Source of the DNA: Amphiduros pacificus
Lineage: Eukaryota; Annelida; Polychaeta; Phyllodocida; Hesionidae
Direction: 5' to 3'
Assembly (NCBI GenBank): GCA_949316495.1
Contig: OX439004.1
Span: 35,160,904-35,224,903 of the forward strand
Length of the DNA stretch: 64,000 nucleotides
How positions within the stretch are numbered: the stretch's first letter is position 1; the number at the start of each line of letters is the position of its first letter. The position numbers and the translations under genes are program-made. Under the pieces are notes generated by a model. It ran no database searches and was not told the DNA's origin. It saw only the letters and a list, made by a program, of their open reading frames with translations. Positions 21,758 through 33,073 of this stretch are shown piece after piece.

Positions 21758-24700
21758 CTTGAATCTTGAATGCAAAACGTCGTGGTCCCGTGTATCTGAC
21801 CCTATCCCAGAGCACGTTAAATAACCCAGTAGCACTTATCGAAAAGAGTAGGGGGAACCCGGTGCGAATGGTCTCTGAAAAAAAATCACCAAATTTTATT
21901 AATGTGAGTGTTTCTTATCAACTAAATACAAACCCAAATGGACATTAGAACTGAGCGTTTAAGCCAGTTTAAATACGTCAAAAAATAAATAAAAAAGGTA
22001 GCCCTCATCCGGGCATTCTCACCACCTCAGCGACACCTATCGCTCATCTTCCCGCTTCCGCGCCATATTTGATTATGACACTCAACTGCGGGGAGGTGGG
22101 AGGGCCAGCAGATTCCATTTGGGTTTGTATTTAGTTGATAAGAAACACTCACATTAATAAAATTTGGTGAGTTTCTTTCAACGTAAAATACAAAGCCCAA
22201 ATGGACATTAGAACAGAATTCCTCCCAAGGAGGTGGGACTTTTGAGCGGAATTCCATCCCATTTGATAGGTGTGCATACTTTTATTAATTAGACAAAATC
22301 ACTCAGGACCTAGTCCTAGAGTCATTCCATCCTTGTTATTTCTTTCAGATAAGTGGCACCAATTTTCGGCTCCTCCCTTTTTTCTTACAACATCAACAAC
22401 AGTATCAGAACAACTTTTGTGAGTAACATACTGTTATTTTGCCACATTTTGCTACCCTAGCAACCCAGATGAAGTCTGGAGTAATGGATAAGCCAAGATC
22501 TTCACCCTGAGTTCAAGCAGGACCACTTGATCGAGCTTGCGTGTCACAAGAGGTCTGATTCTGCTTGAGGTAATTGAGAAATAACTTGATATCAGCTACA
22601 TTAAAATACTGGAATGATGATTAAGCCAAGTATTTTACCTTCTTGCTGATAACTAATTCTGGATATGACTAGTCTGAGATACTGTACACATCCAAGAACC
22701 AGTAACTATATTATTAGTACTAATAGATATATATAAATATATACTAGGTTCAAATAATGACACTCACCATGTGTCTCAATAGCTGACACTGGGATTTCTA
22801 ATACTTCAAACTTCTTAACTCCTAGGTTTCTTCTTAATCCTCTAATCTTCATCCACCTTCTTAATCTTCTAATTCTTCCTCTTAACTATCCTCATCATCA
22901 TCAGATACCCGTGGAGGATTTCTTCAGGGTCATCTTGAGACTGTTTTGGATTCCTTAATCACTTATAACATATATTTTGGCATTAAGATGATCTCGTGGA
23001 GGATCTCTTCGGAGCCATCTTCCTATGCCTGGTTCTGGACATAATACACATTATATTGTACATATTATATTGTTTGTAGCCCCACCATAACTGGACCTAG
23101 TCTCTTTAGACCTTCTAGGTCCTGGGACACATCTCTCAAGTAGAATGTAGTGAAAGTGGTCTGATTTTCCCATCGAGCTCCCTGTAATATGTCTTTCATT
23201 GAAGTATTTCCATAGAATGCAGCTGAGCACGCCAATGCTCTAACTTCATGTGCATTAAGACTGAGTCCTTTGATTATCTCTTCTGGACATCCCTCGTAAG
23301 CTAACTTGACAGTCTGCTTTAGCCAAGAAGCTATCGTATTCTTACACACTGCCATCCTCTTCTTCTCTTGTATAGCTACAAATAACTGAGAAGATTCCTT
23401 TCTAGACTCCTTGGTTCTATCCAGATAAAATCTTAAAGCTCTCACTGGGCATAACTTGGCATCCTCTTCTAACCCTGGGCCCAACCTATGTTTGAGCGCC
23501 TCGATCATGAATCCACTAAAACTTCTTCCACCTGATTTATAGTCAAAATTCTTTGGTAAGAACTGTGGATTTGGAGCTAAATGTACTTCTTTCCAATGGT
23601 CACGGAACGTCAACTGTTTTACATCCAGAGCATGTAATTCACTACACCTAGAGCCTGACGCCAAAGCCAACAAAAACACTGTTTTGAAAGTTAGTATTTT
23701 GTTTGAGGCCGTATGTAGAGGCTCAAACGGAGGTTTACACAAAGTCTGCAGTACCAGGACCAAATTCCACTTGGGAAAAGGATTTGGCCTCCTTGGTCTG
23801 TCATGTTCAAATGATCTAATTAGATCAGACAACACAGTATTATTTGACACATCAACATTTGATTTCAGTAACAGAACTTTAGCCACCGCTGTTCTATGAC
23901 CTTTTATGGTAGACACGGACTTGTTCTCTTTGAACAGATACAGTAAAAAATCAGCCAGCTGTTGTACTGTAGCTTTCTCCGGTTGAATACTTTTCTCTTT
24001 ACACCACTGAGCAAATTTGTTCCATCTTGTCTGATATATCTGACTAGAGCTCTCAGTGACAGCCCTCGTAATCTGATTTGCCACACCTTCAGAGAAACCT
24101 CCTTCTGCTACAGCTGACCTAATAACATCCAGGCGTGAAGATTGAGTATTTCTGGATTTTGTAGAAATACTGGTTTTCCTGGTTGTTTTAGCAGATCGCT
24201 TCTTGCCGGAAGTATCACTGGAGACTCCATTTGTAGTTCCAGTAACTCTGGAAACCAAGGTTTTTCTGGCCACCACGGTGCGATCAGTACTACCTTGCAC
24301 TTGGATCTCTTGATCTTGTTGACTACCTTCTGTATCAGAGCTGTTGGAGGATAGGCATAAGCGTACAGGTTTGTCCAGTCCATCGTTAGTGCATCTACGG
24401 CGAAAGCTAAGCCGTCCGGTACCGGGCTGACGAAACAAGGTAGTTTGTTGTTGTGTCTGGTTGCAAACAAATCTACCTGTGGCTTGTCCCATTTGTACCA
24501 AAGATTCTCGAACACCCCCTGGTGAAGAGACCACTCCGTAGGAAGTACTGTTCCCTTGCGGGACAGTCTGTCCGCCAGTACATTCAGCCTCCCTGGAATG
24601 TGTCTCGCTTTGATGTTGCACTGTATTTCTATTACTAGCTTGAATAGTAGATCTGTCTCTTCCATCAGTGACCAAGATCTGGTGCCTCCCTGGCGATTTA

Positions 24701-27700
24701 TATATGCTAGTACTGTAGTGTTGTCTGTTGCTACCAGTATTGATGACTTCTCTAGCTTGGCTCGTAACTGCAAAATCGCCAGACGGACTGCTCTCATCTC
24801 CAGTATGTTGATGTGTAATAGAGCTGTCTCCACATCCCACACACCTGATATTTCCAGACCCTCCATTTCCACTACATGTGCACCCCAACCTAGCTGTGAT
24901 GCATCTGTAAAAATCTGGAAGTCTATCTTTGGTTCTAAAAGTGGTACTCCCACCGTTAGATGCTCTTTCTGATACCACCATTCCAACTGATGTCGACACT
25001 CCTGGGTTATAGTTATCTGATCTGACCTCTTCCCAGTTGCTAAGTTCCACCTCTCTGACAGAAACCTCTGGAATGGTCTGACGTGCCATCTCCCGAAAGG
25101 TACCTGTTCTGCTACAGAGTTCAGCAGTCCTATCAGTGACAGCCAAGTTACTGCCGGCACTGATTCTGTCTGTGATACTTCCAAAATTCTCTCCCGGATT
25201 TTCTCTATTCTCTTCTCTGGTGGATAAGCTCTCCCCTCCGACAGGTCGTACAGTACTCCTACAAACTCGAACACCTGTTTGGGGACCAATTCTGACTTCT
25301 GGAAATTTATCAATAACCCGAGATCTGACACCAATTGGATAATGAACTGCACCTCCGCTGACAGGGACTCTGGATCTGTTTTCCTGATTAACCAATCGTC
25401 CAGGTACATATTGATCAACACTCCTTTCTCTCTCAGAACTCTGGCAATTTCTAACATGACTAGAGTAAAAATTCTTGGAGCTATTATCAGCCCAAACGGA
25501 AGTGCTCTGCACTGGTAAACTACTCCGTTCACACAGAACCTGAGGTACTTTCTGAAATTCTTGTGGATTGGTACATGGAAGTAAGCATCCGTGAGATCCA
25601 CTGATACTGCATGCTGACCCGGTAGCATACTCTGTTGAATTGTTCTGGCTGACTCCATATGGAAGGTGTGATTCACTATCATAGAATTCAGTAACTTGAG
25701 GTCTAAAATTGGTCTCCATTCTCCTGATGGCTTGGGTCGAAGAAAGAGGATGGAGTAAAAGCCTGGAGTATTTGGATTCCTGACTATTTCTACAGCCTCC
25801 TTCTGTACCAGTTTCTGTAACACTACTGACATTATGGCCGCCTTCTCTTGCGATAATTGGTTTTGAGCTTTCCAAGGAGTAGTTCTGAGATTTGGTTTGT
25901 TCCTGAATTTCCACTTCAACCCATCCCTCAGAATCTGAATCACTATTGATTTTACCCCTATCTGCTCCCATAGTGACCAAAAATGGTAAAGTCTCGCTCC
26001 AACTGAAACTTGAGTTGGTACAGGTGAAATTGGTGTGTAGTCCAGAACCTTTGAGAGTGTTGGTGAGTCATTTTTCAATGTTCTTACTTGTGGTACTTCC
26101 AGAACCTCTTCCCTTACCTCTGAATGTACCTCTGAATGTACCTCTGCCTCTGCTGCTTCTTCCTCTAAAGCTACTTCCTCCTCTACCTCTAGGTGTGTAT
26201 CCTGTACTTCCTGATCCACGAAAAAACCCAAACTCCCTTCTCATGGCTCCCTGTCCAGACACACCTGGTTTACTAGTAGAAGTAGGGTTTGTCAGTTTTG
26301 CTGCCGCAACCCGACACACTTTATCAGTCGCTTCTTTACTGTCTCTTTCAATAATCTCCGACACATGACCATGAAAGAGTGTTGGCCCAGTAAAAGGCTG
26401 CAACTTCAATAATGTCTTACATTTCTCTGACAGCACATGGCCGCTCTTATTCTTGGCGCCCTCCAACAGTGTCTCCCTGTGTGTCGCCACTATATCTGCC
26501 ATCTGCCAGCTCAACAGTTTCACTAGGTCCTGTAGTCCTCTAGCCTTTGATAAGAAATTTGCCATCAACTCCTCCCCATCGGGTAGCAAATCTTTGTACT
26601 GTTCCGGCACTGCTTGTTCCAGCTGTGAAAAAGAGTTAAAAGTTACATTCATCACTTCACCAGAGAATATGTCCAATGTGTTACACACTCTCAAAGCCAA
26701 ACTTAAGTTCTTTTCCCATTCTTCCACTCTGGACACAGGTACAGTGACGTAAGACTTAGTGTTCTTAAAAACAGCATCAATCTTGTAACCTGCCACAGGT
26801 ATGGTCTTCTCATCTTCTGCTAACTTATACCACTTTTCTGCCACTTTTGGTTTTGGTACATTCTTTTGAAAATGACTACTAGGTGGCTCTGCCGACATGG
26901 GGTCCCACACTTCATTACCTTTCAGGCCACACATTTGTTTCTTCCATATTTCTTCTAATTCACCAGACAACAAAGGTGAGACTGCAAATTTACACTTCTT
27001 AGAAGCCTTCTTTGGGTTAGGATTAGACAACGCCTTTTCTTTAATCACATCACCTACAGGCACCTGTAACCCTTGATTTACCATAGCTGTTTCAGCTCTA
27101 TCCTTAAAAGATTTTGCCGAAGCTTGTTTTAACAGTTCATTTAAAGTTCCTTGTGTGACCTCTTCACCATTAGCCATGTCACTCACTGCTTTTAATAATA
27201 AATCCACTCTTCTCTTCTCTAATAAATCACCTGACTCACCATCCTCTTCACCATCAGACACTTTGTCATCTGATCTACCCACCTCAAACCTACTTCTCAC
27301 AGTGTTAGGTTCAAGTGGACCAAACATCTCCTCTTCAAGTGATGTGTCTTCAGGAACACTGCCTTCCTTCTCCACCCACACCACATCTTCCTTATTCTTT
27401 GCAAGCGAATCCCTTCTTCTCTTTGTTCTGGGAGACCTTGATCTAGGTGATTTGGATCTATCTCTTCTCTTCTTTTTCTTATGTGAGTGATCTCTAGGTC
27501 TATGTCTATCCCTAGATCTATCCCTAGAACTTTTCCTATGATCAGTCCACTGCCTTCTGGATGACTCATGATCATCTCCAGTCCACCCAGATCTACCCAC
27601 CGGACGAACCGTCTCGGACCTCGACCTCTCATCTCTATGGACCTCATAACTAGGGTCTCTATCTCTCTGTCTCCCATAGTTATGCCACCGATCCTTCTTC

Positions 27701-30700
27701 CTCTCTTCATAAGTTCTTCTGTTATAGTAACTCATTTCTACAACAATTTTCATTGAACATGATATAATTTTCCAATAATTAACACTTTGAATTGAATTGA
27801 AATACCAACTCCAGCTCCAGGACCACCCACGTGAGCTGAGCGATAATACAAGAATATTTTAATTTCCAATATTTAACACATTATGTTTATATACCTTCAT
27901 ATGCTATAAATGCATCTTAGTACATTCATAACGTTTATATGTAAATATACAACCGCCAGCTACAAGACCACCCACGTGAGCTGAGCGATAATACAGAAAA
28001 TTTTAATTTCCAATATTTAACACGTTATGAACATCCAATACTTACATAATTTCCATTTTACCTCCTTTATATACCTTCATATGCTATAAATGCATCTTAG
28101 TACATTCATAACGTTTATATGTAATATACAACCGCCAGCTACAAGACCACCCACGTGAGCTGAGCGATAATACAGAAAATTTTAATTTCCAATATTTAAC
28201 ACGTTATGAACATCCAATACTTACATAATTTCCATTTCACCTCATTTATATACCTTCATATGATATAAATGAGTCTTGAATACGAATAATTTGTATAAAA
28301 ACTACCGTACCTCGTTTTTTCCACAATGCACAAAGCGTGTTTCCAAACCTGTCTTTTATTGAAGAATATTTGTGTTGTCCAGCTCGTATTCTTCTTCTCA
28401 CTCGTATTATCTTGTAATAGACGTATATCTCTTCACTAAATCAATTTTACTGGAAGGAATTAGGAATTTCCCCGCTCAAATGACGAACTCGATCTTTGTT
28501 CGTTCACGTCAAAATCAAATATGGCGCGGAAGCGGGAAGATGAGCGATAGGTGTCGCTGAGGTGGTGAGAATGCCCGGATGAGGGCTACCTTTTTTATTT
28601 ATTTTTTGACGTATTTAAACTGGCTTAAACGCTCAGTTCTAATGTCCATTTGGGCTTTGTATTTTACGTTGAAAGAAACCCTTTCAGTTAACCAACTCAC
28701 AACAACAATAGTCCATTTGTCAATAGCAATAATCAATGACCAAATTTAACAATACATGATTGCAATTCACAGCAATCACACTGCAGGGCCGCCTCTCCAG
28801 GCTACGGCCCTCTTGCAATTTAATATTGCATAGATTTCATTCATTCATTGAATGCAGGAACCTCCCACTAGAACCCATGAAGTAGGCAGCCCGCATGACT
28901 GATTGACTGCGGATGGTCAATCAATGGTCACTTAAGAGATCGGGTCACAGTGGCCACTGGCTGATTCCCCGAGGACACATTGACTAATTAAAATGGAAAC
29001 GAACCTGATCCTACCACTGGCTGCAATGATGGAATGTATGTCCTACATCCCTACATTGACAGCCAGGGTAGATAAACCTAACACATTACTAACACATGCC
29101 ACCCATAATAGTGAAAATGCCTGGCCTGGGTCACAGATTGCCGGCTTTGGTTTCACAAGAATGACCAACAGCGGTTGCAGAGATATTCAGTGTATCCTAC
29201 CCATAGTCGGCTTTCAGTGCCCCAAATCGGGCCATTTGCACCGATAATCACACACCACCCACCCCATAGCAATTTCAAACAAACTATAATTAGGCATTTA
29301 TACACATAATAAGATGGAACACATAATAATATAAATCTTCTGAATTATTCTGTCATCCAAAAGCAAACAAAACAAGCGTAAACAAAAAAGGTTCACTTTC
29401 GCCTATGGACACCCCACTGGGTAAAATGCAATTCTCACTACTTTTTAATCAAAATTTCTACATAACTTCTCATATATGCAACCCACACACAAAGTCTGAA
29501 CACAACATAAAACCACCTCTAAACTCACTATGGGTAGGTACCCCTTTGACAATGCCTGGTTAAATTGTCCCCCAGCAAGGTTATTGCTCGCCCGCTCGGA
29601 TTGGGCGTAAAACGTCGTGGTCCCGTGTATCTGACCCTATCCCAGAGCACGTTAAAGAACCCAGTAGCACTTATCGAAAAGAGTAGGGGGAACCCGGTGC
29701 GAATGGTCTCTGAAAAAAACCTTTCAGTTAACCAACTCACAACAAGAATAGTCCATTTGTCAATAGCAATAATCAATGACCAAATATAACAATACATGAT
29801 TGCAATTCACAGCAATCACACTGCAGGGCCGCCTCTCCAGGCTACGGCCCTCTTGCAATTTAATATTGCATAGATTTCATTCATTCATGCAGGAACCTCA
29901 TCGGCGATTGCAGTCATTGTCTTTTGTACTTTGTTAAAATACATTTTGAAGGTTTGTTAACATCAGAAAAATAAGACGTTATTCTAAAGGGAGGAACAGA
30001 AAATAAATATATGTAGAGAAAATGCAAGATTTATGAATGTTTATGGTTAATGGTGTGATGTTTTAAATGTACCAAACATTTATTATATATTCACTAAAAG
30101 GATATAACTTCTGATTAATTTTAGGCAGACAAGTTAATGGTGTGAAGGCTTTGTTACAAACCGATATAAAAATAACGTTACTGTAAAGTTAGAATATGAA
30201 AATTATCAACATTATTGAACATTAAATTATGATACATAAGAGTTGAAAAAAAATGTGCAAAACAAGTAAATGTTCCTGTACACTCCATACTGCATTGGCC
30301 TTCCAAGATTGGGCAGATATATATAGCTTATTCTATGATCCTTTCAAGCAAAAAGACCATATTAATAATACGGGTATTGTATTAGCATAATATTTGATAT
30401 AATTTGTGTGATTACTACAACTCAGTAGCCGTTTGCAACCATCTCCCAATGATTTTTGCAAGTAAATAAACAAAGATCTGTAGAATTGGTGATCAAAACA
30501 TTGATGACACCAAATATTCAAGGTACTGGCAATATCCAAGGATTTTTATGAATAATTCCCCAAAAAGTACCACCATTATATTTTAAAAATATTGTTAACA
30601 GTTCTGGAGGCGGATGTTATTCTCAGGGAAGCCCACCGGCCGGAGTGACACCTGACCATACCTACCAACCGATCCACCCTCAACATGCTCAACCTCATAA

Positions 30701-33073
30701 ACATCTACACCCATCACTCACCAGGGGGCTCTTCCGACCGGTGGCGCTCCCTAGCGTGAAGCTAGAAGAGGACATGCTGAGAGGACACCGTGACATCCGG
30801 GGCTCTGTGCCGATTCTGGTACCTATCCCCTTGAGCAATGCCCAGCCCCAGCCCCAGCCCCAGCACACTCATGGCGGTAAGTGGAACACCATGCATGGAG
30901 AATCAACACGTGGAAAGCTAAAGTCAAATGCCAGGATATGCTAGTTATCCAAACTTTTGAAGAAATATGAGAACACAGGCGATCTGTTTTATGTCTTTGC
31001 CTTTTTTTGTGAAAGGAAAAAGATATATAATTTTGAGGCTCGTAGTTTTACACAAAATTATCAACTCTAATTGTGAAAACCCAAATCATCTGAGACTGGT
31101 GAACTTCACGTCCTCTCATATACTTTAAATACATTTTGTTGTTTGACTTCCAAAAAGAGAATCTGGATTTTTGTATTTTGCTATTGTTGTGTACATATTA
31201 TACTATGCTAATTTTCATTTACTGATTTAAATACAGGACAGCAGAGGACCACTGCACAGAATGGTTCTGTGGGCTCAAGATTTCCCGCACCCCTGTACCC
31301 CGCCAACGCTGAGAACAGCCATCACATGCTTCACCAGGCGCCCATGCTCGATACTCCACCACATAATCACTCACCAGAGGGCGTCAGTGGGGAGGAGACC
31401 GCCACAAAGTTGTTGTTCATGTCCATCAAATGGGCGAGGAACATTCCGTCATTTCTACAGCTTTCATTCAGGGATCAGGCAATTCTCCTAGAGGAATCGT
31501 GGAATGAGCTCTTTCTTTTCAGTGCTGCTCAGTGGGCCCTGACACCTAATACAGGTAAACAGAAATATAGATGAGCATTCACGGTAGGGAAACAGAGGCA
31601 GTCGATTTTCTACCTGAAGGTTGAGGTTTGACTACCCCTGTATAGCAAAGTAGGGAACTCTGTATTTTTAAACAGAACAAGTGATTTAATAAAATAATAA
31701 GCTGACACAAAAATTGCAGGTTAAAATGATAGGACATCAAAGCAAAATCAAAAGCAAAGTGTCATAGCTGTTTAAAAAAATATTTCCGATGTTTGATACA
31801 TGTATTTGATACAAAAGTACAAAATGTTTATATTGAATTAAGGAAACGTGATTTCTTTAAAAAAAAATGATAATGACCTGTTCGATGAACATTTACAGCA
31901 GATATAGGACTTGATATGGATTGAATTTACGATACCCTGGTTGACGATGAGGGTGGGATACCATCTCAAACTATAAAGCCACTTTTTATTATGAACTTAA
32001 CGTAAATGAAACACACACTAAATGGAATATAGACTAAAGCTGTAAATTAAACAATTGAAGCTATGAATGAAAAAAGAGAGAATTAAATGCGAAAATATAG
32101 GTAGGTATGTTGGCTACATTTCAGGCTTGATATAGCAACAATCAGGGAAATATAGATCATAAAATCATCATTATTATATGAAAAATTATACACTTAATTT
32201 CATCGGTATGGATTATTAACTCTTCCAGATTATACCTTATATGTATGTATATGATTAATGTGTTTTCATCAGAGAAGCTTGGTGGAGGAAGCGAGCCGCG
32301 AGGGGGCGATACTGTGAACACAGAGGAGGTGCGCACGCTGCAGGATGTCCTCGCCAGGTGTGGAGGCCTCCATATTGATGCCACGGAGTACGCATGCCTC
32401 AAAGCACTCACCCTTTTCCGGCCAGGTAGGAAATTATCAAAATATCTCACCTCCGCTAATCCCCTAACATATCACCACCATTTTAAAGAAATGAAAGATT
32501 ATTGATCTGATCCAGCTCTTGAATTCTCTCCTCTCCGCTTATATATCTGTTCCCATTGCCTGTCATGCAGGCAGACATAAAGTGAGAAAATGTCTGAGTA
32601 ATACCATATTATTCGTTCCTTCAGTGTAACTGTGGCTACCAACTTGTTTTTCTATCATTGGATTTTGGAGAGTTTTGTGCGCTTACAATTTTGTTTGTGC
32701 ACTTCCACCGTATTGTTTTGAATGGAGCCTTTTGAATGGGACAATATGGCGACCCGCAATCGGCCTACGGACTCGCTCTCCTTCAATTTGATACATGAAT
32801 CTTATTTTGCCTTTTAATTGTTCTTTGCAAGAAATCCGTGGACTTCGAGACAGCGATAAAGTGGAAACTCTACAGGACCAGGCACAGCTCATGCTGAATG
32901 AGTACTCGCTCACCCAGTACCCGGCCAACAAGGCCCGCTTTGGTCGCCTGCTTCTGCTCCTCCCCATCCTGAGGTCCATCTCCGCCAGGACCGTGGAGGC
33001 CGTGTTCTTCAAGAAGACCGTGGGATCTTCTACCATAGAAAGACTATTGTGTGATATGTTTAAATCAAGCTAA
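18285..33073 (+). CDS. NR2E3: Nuclear receptor, NR2E3 / Hr51 / FAX-1 group
   Basis: Exons: 18285-19599, 21517-21640, 30602-30876, 31237-31554, 32273-32425, 32832-33073 (TAA), all GT-AG and phase-consistent. The first ATG after an in-frame upstream stop region gives an N-terminal region of about 365 residues, then a DNA-binding domain starting [15 protein letters not shown], with P-box [11 protein letters not shown] and second zinc finger ending [20 protein letters not shown] follows across the exon junction, as in protostome FAX-1/Hr51. The ligand-binding domain has the signature helices ([32 protein letters not shown]) and AF-2 [12 protein letters not shown]. Family members are nuclear transcription factors in neurons and photoreceptors. 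The second intron is about 9 kb and holds a DIRS element. Confidence 0.9.
18882..19290 (+). repeat. Coding 42-base repeat in the receptor N-terminal region
   Basis: A 14-residue unit of the type [14 protein letters not shown] is repeated about nine times, with the best copies between about 18940 and 19105. 'aaggtcatcagaaggtccta' recurs every 42 bases. Outer copies are more diverged ([25 protein letters not shown]). It lies in the disordered A/B region ahead of the DNA-binding domain and keeps the frame throughout. Confidence 0.9.
19600..21516 (+). other. Intron 1 of the nuclear receptor, no gene seen
   Basis: AT-rich sequence between the exon encoding the zinc fingers and the AVQHER exon. 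The only structure noted is the short hairpin at 21267-21318. Confidence 0.5.
21267..21318. repeat. Small perfect hairpin (14-base arms)
   Basis: GTGGCGGATCCAGG at 21267-21280 is the exact reverse complement of CCTGGATCCGCCAC at 21305-21318, with a loop containing CCCCGGGG. A single arm of the same sequence (agtggcggatccag) occurs at 43432-43446. This looks like the ends of a very short non-autonomous DNA element. Confidence 0.7.
21672..21758. repeat. (CA)n microsatellite with TA tail
   Basis: About 75 bases of CA repeats followed by a dozen bases of TA, just downstream of the exon ending at 21640. It abuts the repeat that received the DIRS insertion. Confidence 0.95.
21772..21885 (+). repeat. 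Interspersed repeat, left part split by the DIRS insertion
   Basis: The block starting 'aaaacgtcgtggtcccgtgt' and ending 'gcgaatggtctctga' plus an A-run recurs at 29610-29719. Its continuation lies on the other side of the DIRS element at 28680. Class is uncertain; SINE-like or part of a larger non-coding element. Confidence 0.8.
21911..22075. repeat. DIRS inverted terminal repeat, low-coordinate end
   Basis: From 'caaatggacattagaactga' through 'cttcccgcttccgcgccata' this is the reverse complement of 28510-28660. The outermost 30 bases differ between the two ends, as usual for DIRS. Confidence 0.9.
22110..22215. repeat. DIRS internal complementary region
   Basis: The left half is the reverse complement of the low-coordinate end (21886-21942); the right half is the reverse complement of the high-coordinate end. 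They abut at 'ttggtgagtttctttc', the sequence expected if the two ends were joined in a circle. This is the template segment used in the DIRS circular-DNA replication model. Confidence 0.85.
23065..24110 (-). CDS. DIRS tyrosine recombinase
   Basis: The open frame runs upstream as far as 25980, but the part overlapping the RT ORF is probably only a by-product; recognisable recombinase starts near 24105 ([16 protein letters not shown]). A SAM-like N-terminal part ([12 protein letters not shown]) precedes the catalytic part with [17 protein letters not shown] and a late FTTFYLRD. It replaces the integrase of LTR elements. Confidence 0.8.
24108..26231 (-). CDS. DIRS reverse transcriptase / RNase H / methyltransferase-like ORF
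   Basis: About 707 residues. A reverse transcriptase core is visible ([28 protein letters not shown]), then RNase H ([14 protein letters not shown]), then the family's C-terminal DNA-methyltransferase-like domain ([14 protein letters not shown] and PPTALIQKV). That order is specific to DIRS-group elements. Confidence 0.85.
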   Translation of the reverse strand: MGFFVDQEVQDTHLEVEEEVALEEEAAEAEVHSEVHSEVREEVLEVPQVRTLKNDSPTLSKVLDYTPISPVPTQVSVGARLYHFWSLWEQIGVKSIVIQILRDGLKWKFRNKPNLRTTPWKAQNQLSQEKAAIMSVVLQKLVQKEAVEIVRNPNTPGFYSILFLRPKPSGEWRPILDLKLLNSMIVNHTFHMESARTIQQSMLPGQHAVSVDLTDAYFHVPIHKNFRKYLRFCVNGVVYQCRALPFGLIIAPRIFTLVMLEIARVLREKGVLINMYLDDWLIRKTDPESLSAEVQFIIQLVSDLGLLINFQKSELVPKQVFEFVGVLYDLSEGRAYPPEKRIEKIRERILEVSQTESVPAVTWLSLIGLLNSVAEQVPFGRWHVRPFQRFLSERWNLATGKRSDQITITQECRHQLEWWYQKEHLTVGVPLLEPKIDFQIFTDASQLGWGAHVVEMEGLEISGVWDVETALLHINILEMRAVRLAILQLRAKLEKSSILVATDNTTVLAYINRQGGTRSWSLMEETDLLFKLVIEIQCNIKARHIPGRLNVLADRLSRKGTVLPTEWSLHQGVFENLWYKWDKPQVDLFATRHNNKLPCFVSPVPDGLAFAVDALTMDWTNLYAYAYPPTALIQKVVNKIKRSKCKVVLIAPWWPEKPWFPELLELQMESPVILPARSDLLKQPGKPVFLQNPEILNLHAWMLLGQL
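26068..27753 (-). CDS. DIRS Gag-like ORF
   Basis: About 561 residues. The N-terminal third is Arg/Ser/Asp-rich with many RS/RD dipeptides, the middle is a mixed helical region, and the C-terminus is Gly/Arg-rich ([11 protein letters not shown]). This is the usual composition of DIRS first ORFs, which are thought to package element RNA. It overlaps the next ORF by about 160 bases in another frame. Confidence 0.75.
   Translation of the reverse strand: MKIVVEMSYYNRRTYEERKKDRWHNYGRQRDRDPSYEVHRDERSRSETVRPVGRSGWTGDDHESSRRQWTDHRKSSRDRSRDRHRPRDHSHKKKKRRDRSKSPRSRSPRTKRRRDSLAKNKEDVVWVEKEGSVPEDTSLEEEMFGPLEPNTVRSRFEVGRSDDKVSDGEEDGESGDLLEKRRVDLLLKAVSDMANGEEVTQGTLNELLKQASAKSFKDRAETAMVNQGLQVPVGDVIKEKALSNPNPKKASKKCKFAVSPLLSGELEEIWKKQMCGLKGNEVWDPMSAEPPSSHFQKNVPKPKVAEKWYKLAEDEKTIPVAGYKIDAVFKNTKSYVTVPVSRVEEWEKNLSLALRVCNTLDIFSGEVMNVTFNSFSQLEQAVPEQYKDLLPDGEELMANFLSKARGLQDLVKLLSWQMADIVATHRETLLEGAKNKSGHVLSEKCKTLLKLQPFTGPTLFHGHVSEIIERDSKEATDKVCRVAAAKLTNPTSTSKPGVSGQGAMRREFGFFRGSGSTGYTPRGRGGSSFRGRSSRGRGTFRGTFRGKGRGSGSTTSKNIEK
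27800..28270. repeat. Tandem repeats in the DIRS leader
   Basis: 'cccacgtgagctgagcgata' occurs three times, at about 27827, 27969 and 28149. The last two lie in near-identical units of about 180 bases, while the first unit is shorter. Located between the Gag-like start and the terminal repeat, so probably leader or promoter repeats. Confidence 0.85.
28510..28679. repeat. DIRS inverted terminal repeat, high-coordinate end
   Basis: Reverse complement of 21911-22075; outer end '...cgttgaaagaaac'. The outer segment is also represented in the internal complementary region near 22170. Confidence 0.9.
28680..28862 (+). repeat. Interspersed repeat, right part split by the DIRS insertion
   Basis: Starts 'cctttcagttaaccaactca' and runs to a tail of ATTC units followed by 'gcaggaacctc'. 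The same text follows directly on the left part in the uninterrupted copy at 29720-29897. The tetranucleotide tail resembles those of LINE-mobilised elements. Confidence 0.8.
28863..29609. other. Receptor intron 2 sequence between repeat copies, no gene seen
   Basis: No exon-like frame. The phrase 'gactgattgactgcggatgg' and nearby text show weak internal repetition only. Confidence 0.35.
29610..29897 (+). repeat. Uninterrupted copy of the same repeat
   Basis: Left and right parts are joined here without the DIRS element ('tctctgaaaaaaacctttca'). It therefore shows the empty site. It differs from the split copy by few substitutions. Upstream similarity does not extend past the 'aaaacgtcg' start in the split copy. 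Confidence 0.85.

Larger units (their letters stand above)
21886..28679 (-). mobile_element. DIRS-type tyrosine-recombinase retrotransposon, whole-looking
   Basis: About 6.8 kb, antisense to the host gene, in intron 2 of the nuclear receptor. Parts in element order: right-hand terminal repeat, repeated leader (27.8-28.3 kb), Gag-like ORF, RT/RNase H/methyltransferase-like ORF, tyrosine recombinase ORF, internal complementary region (about 22110-22215), left-hand terminal repeat. The terminal repeats are inverted, not direct, which is the DIRS hallmark. No target duplication is seen, as expected for recombinase-mediated insertion. The long ORFs look open and the inverted repeats nearly identical over about 130 bases, so it looks young and whole. 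Confidence 0.9.

Noticed and set aside
24110-25980. Upstream part of the 971-codon frame holding the DIRS recombinase
   Set aside because: It overlaps the reverse transcriptase ORF in another frame and its translation shows no domain; only the part after about 24110 is recombinase-like.
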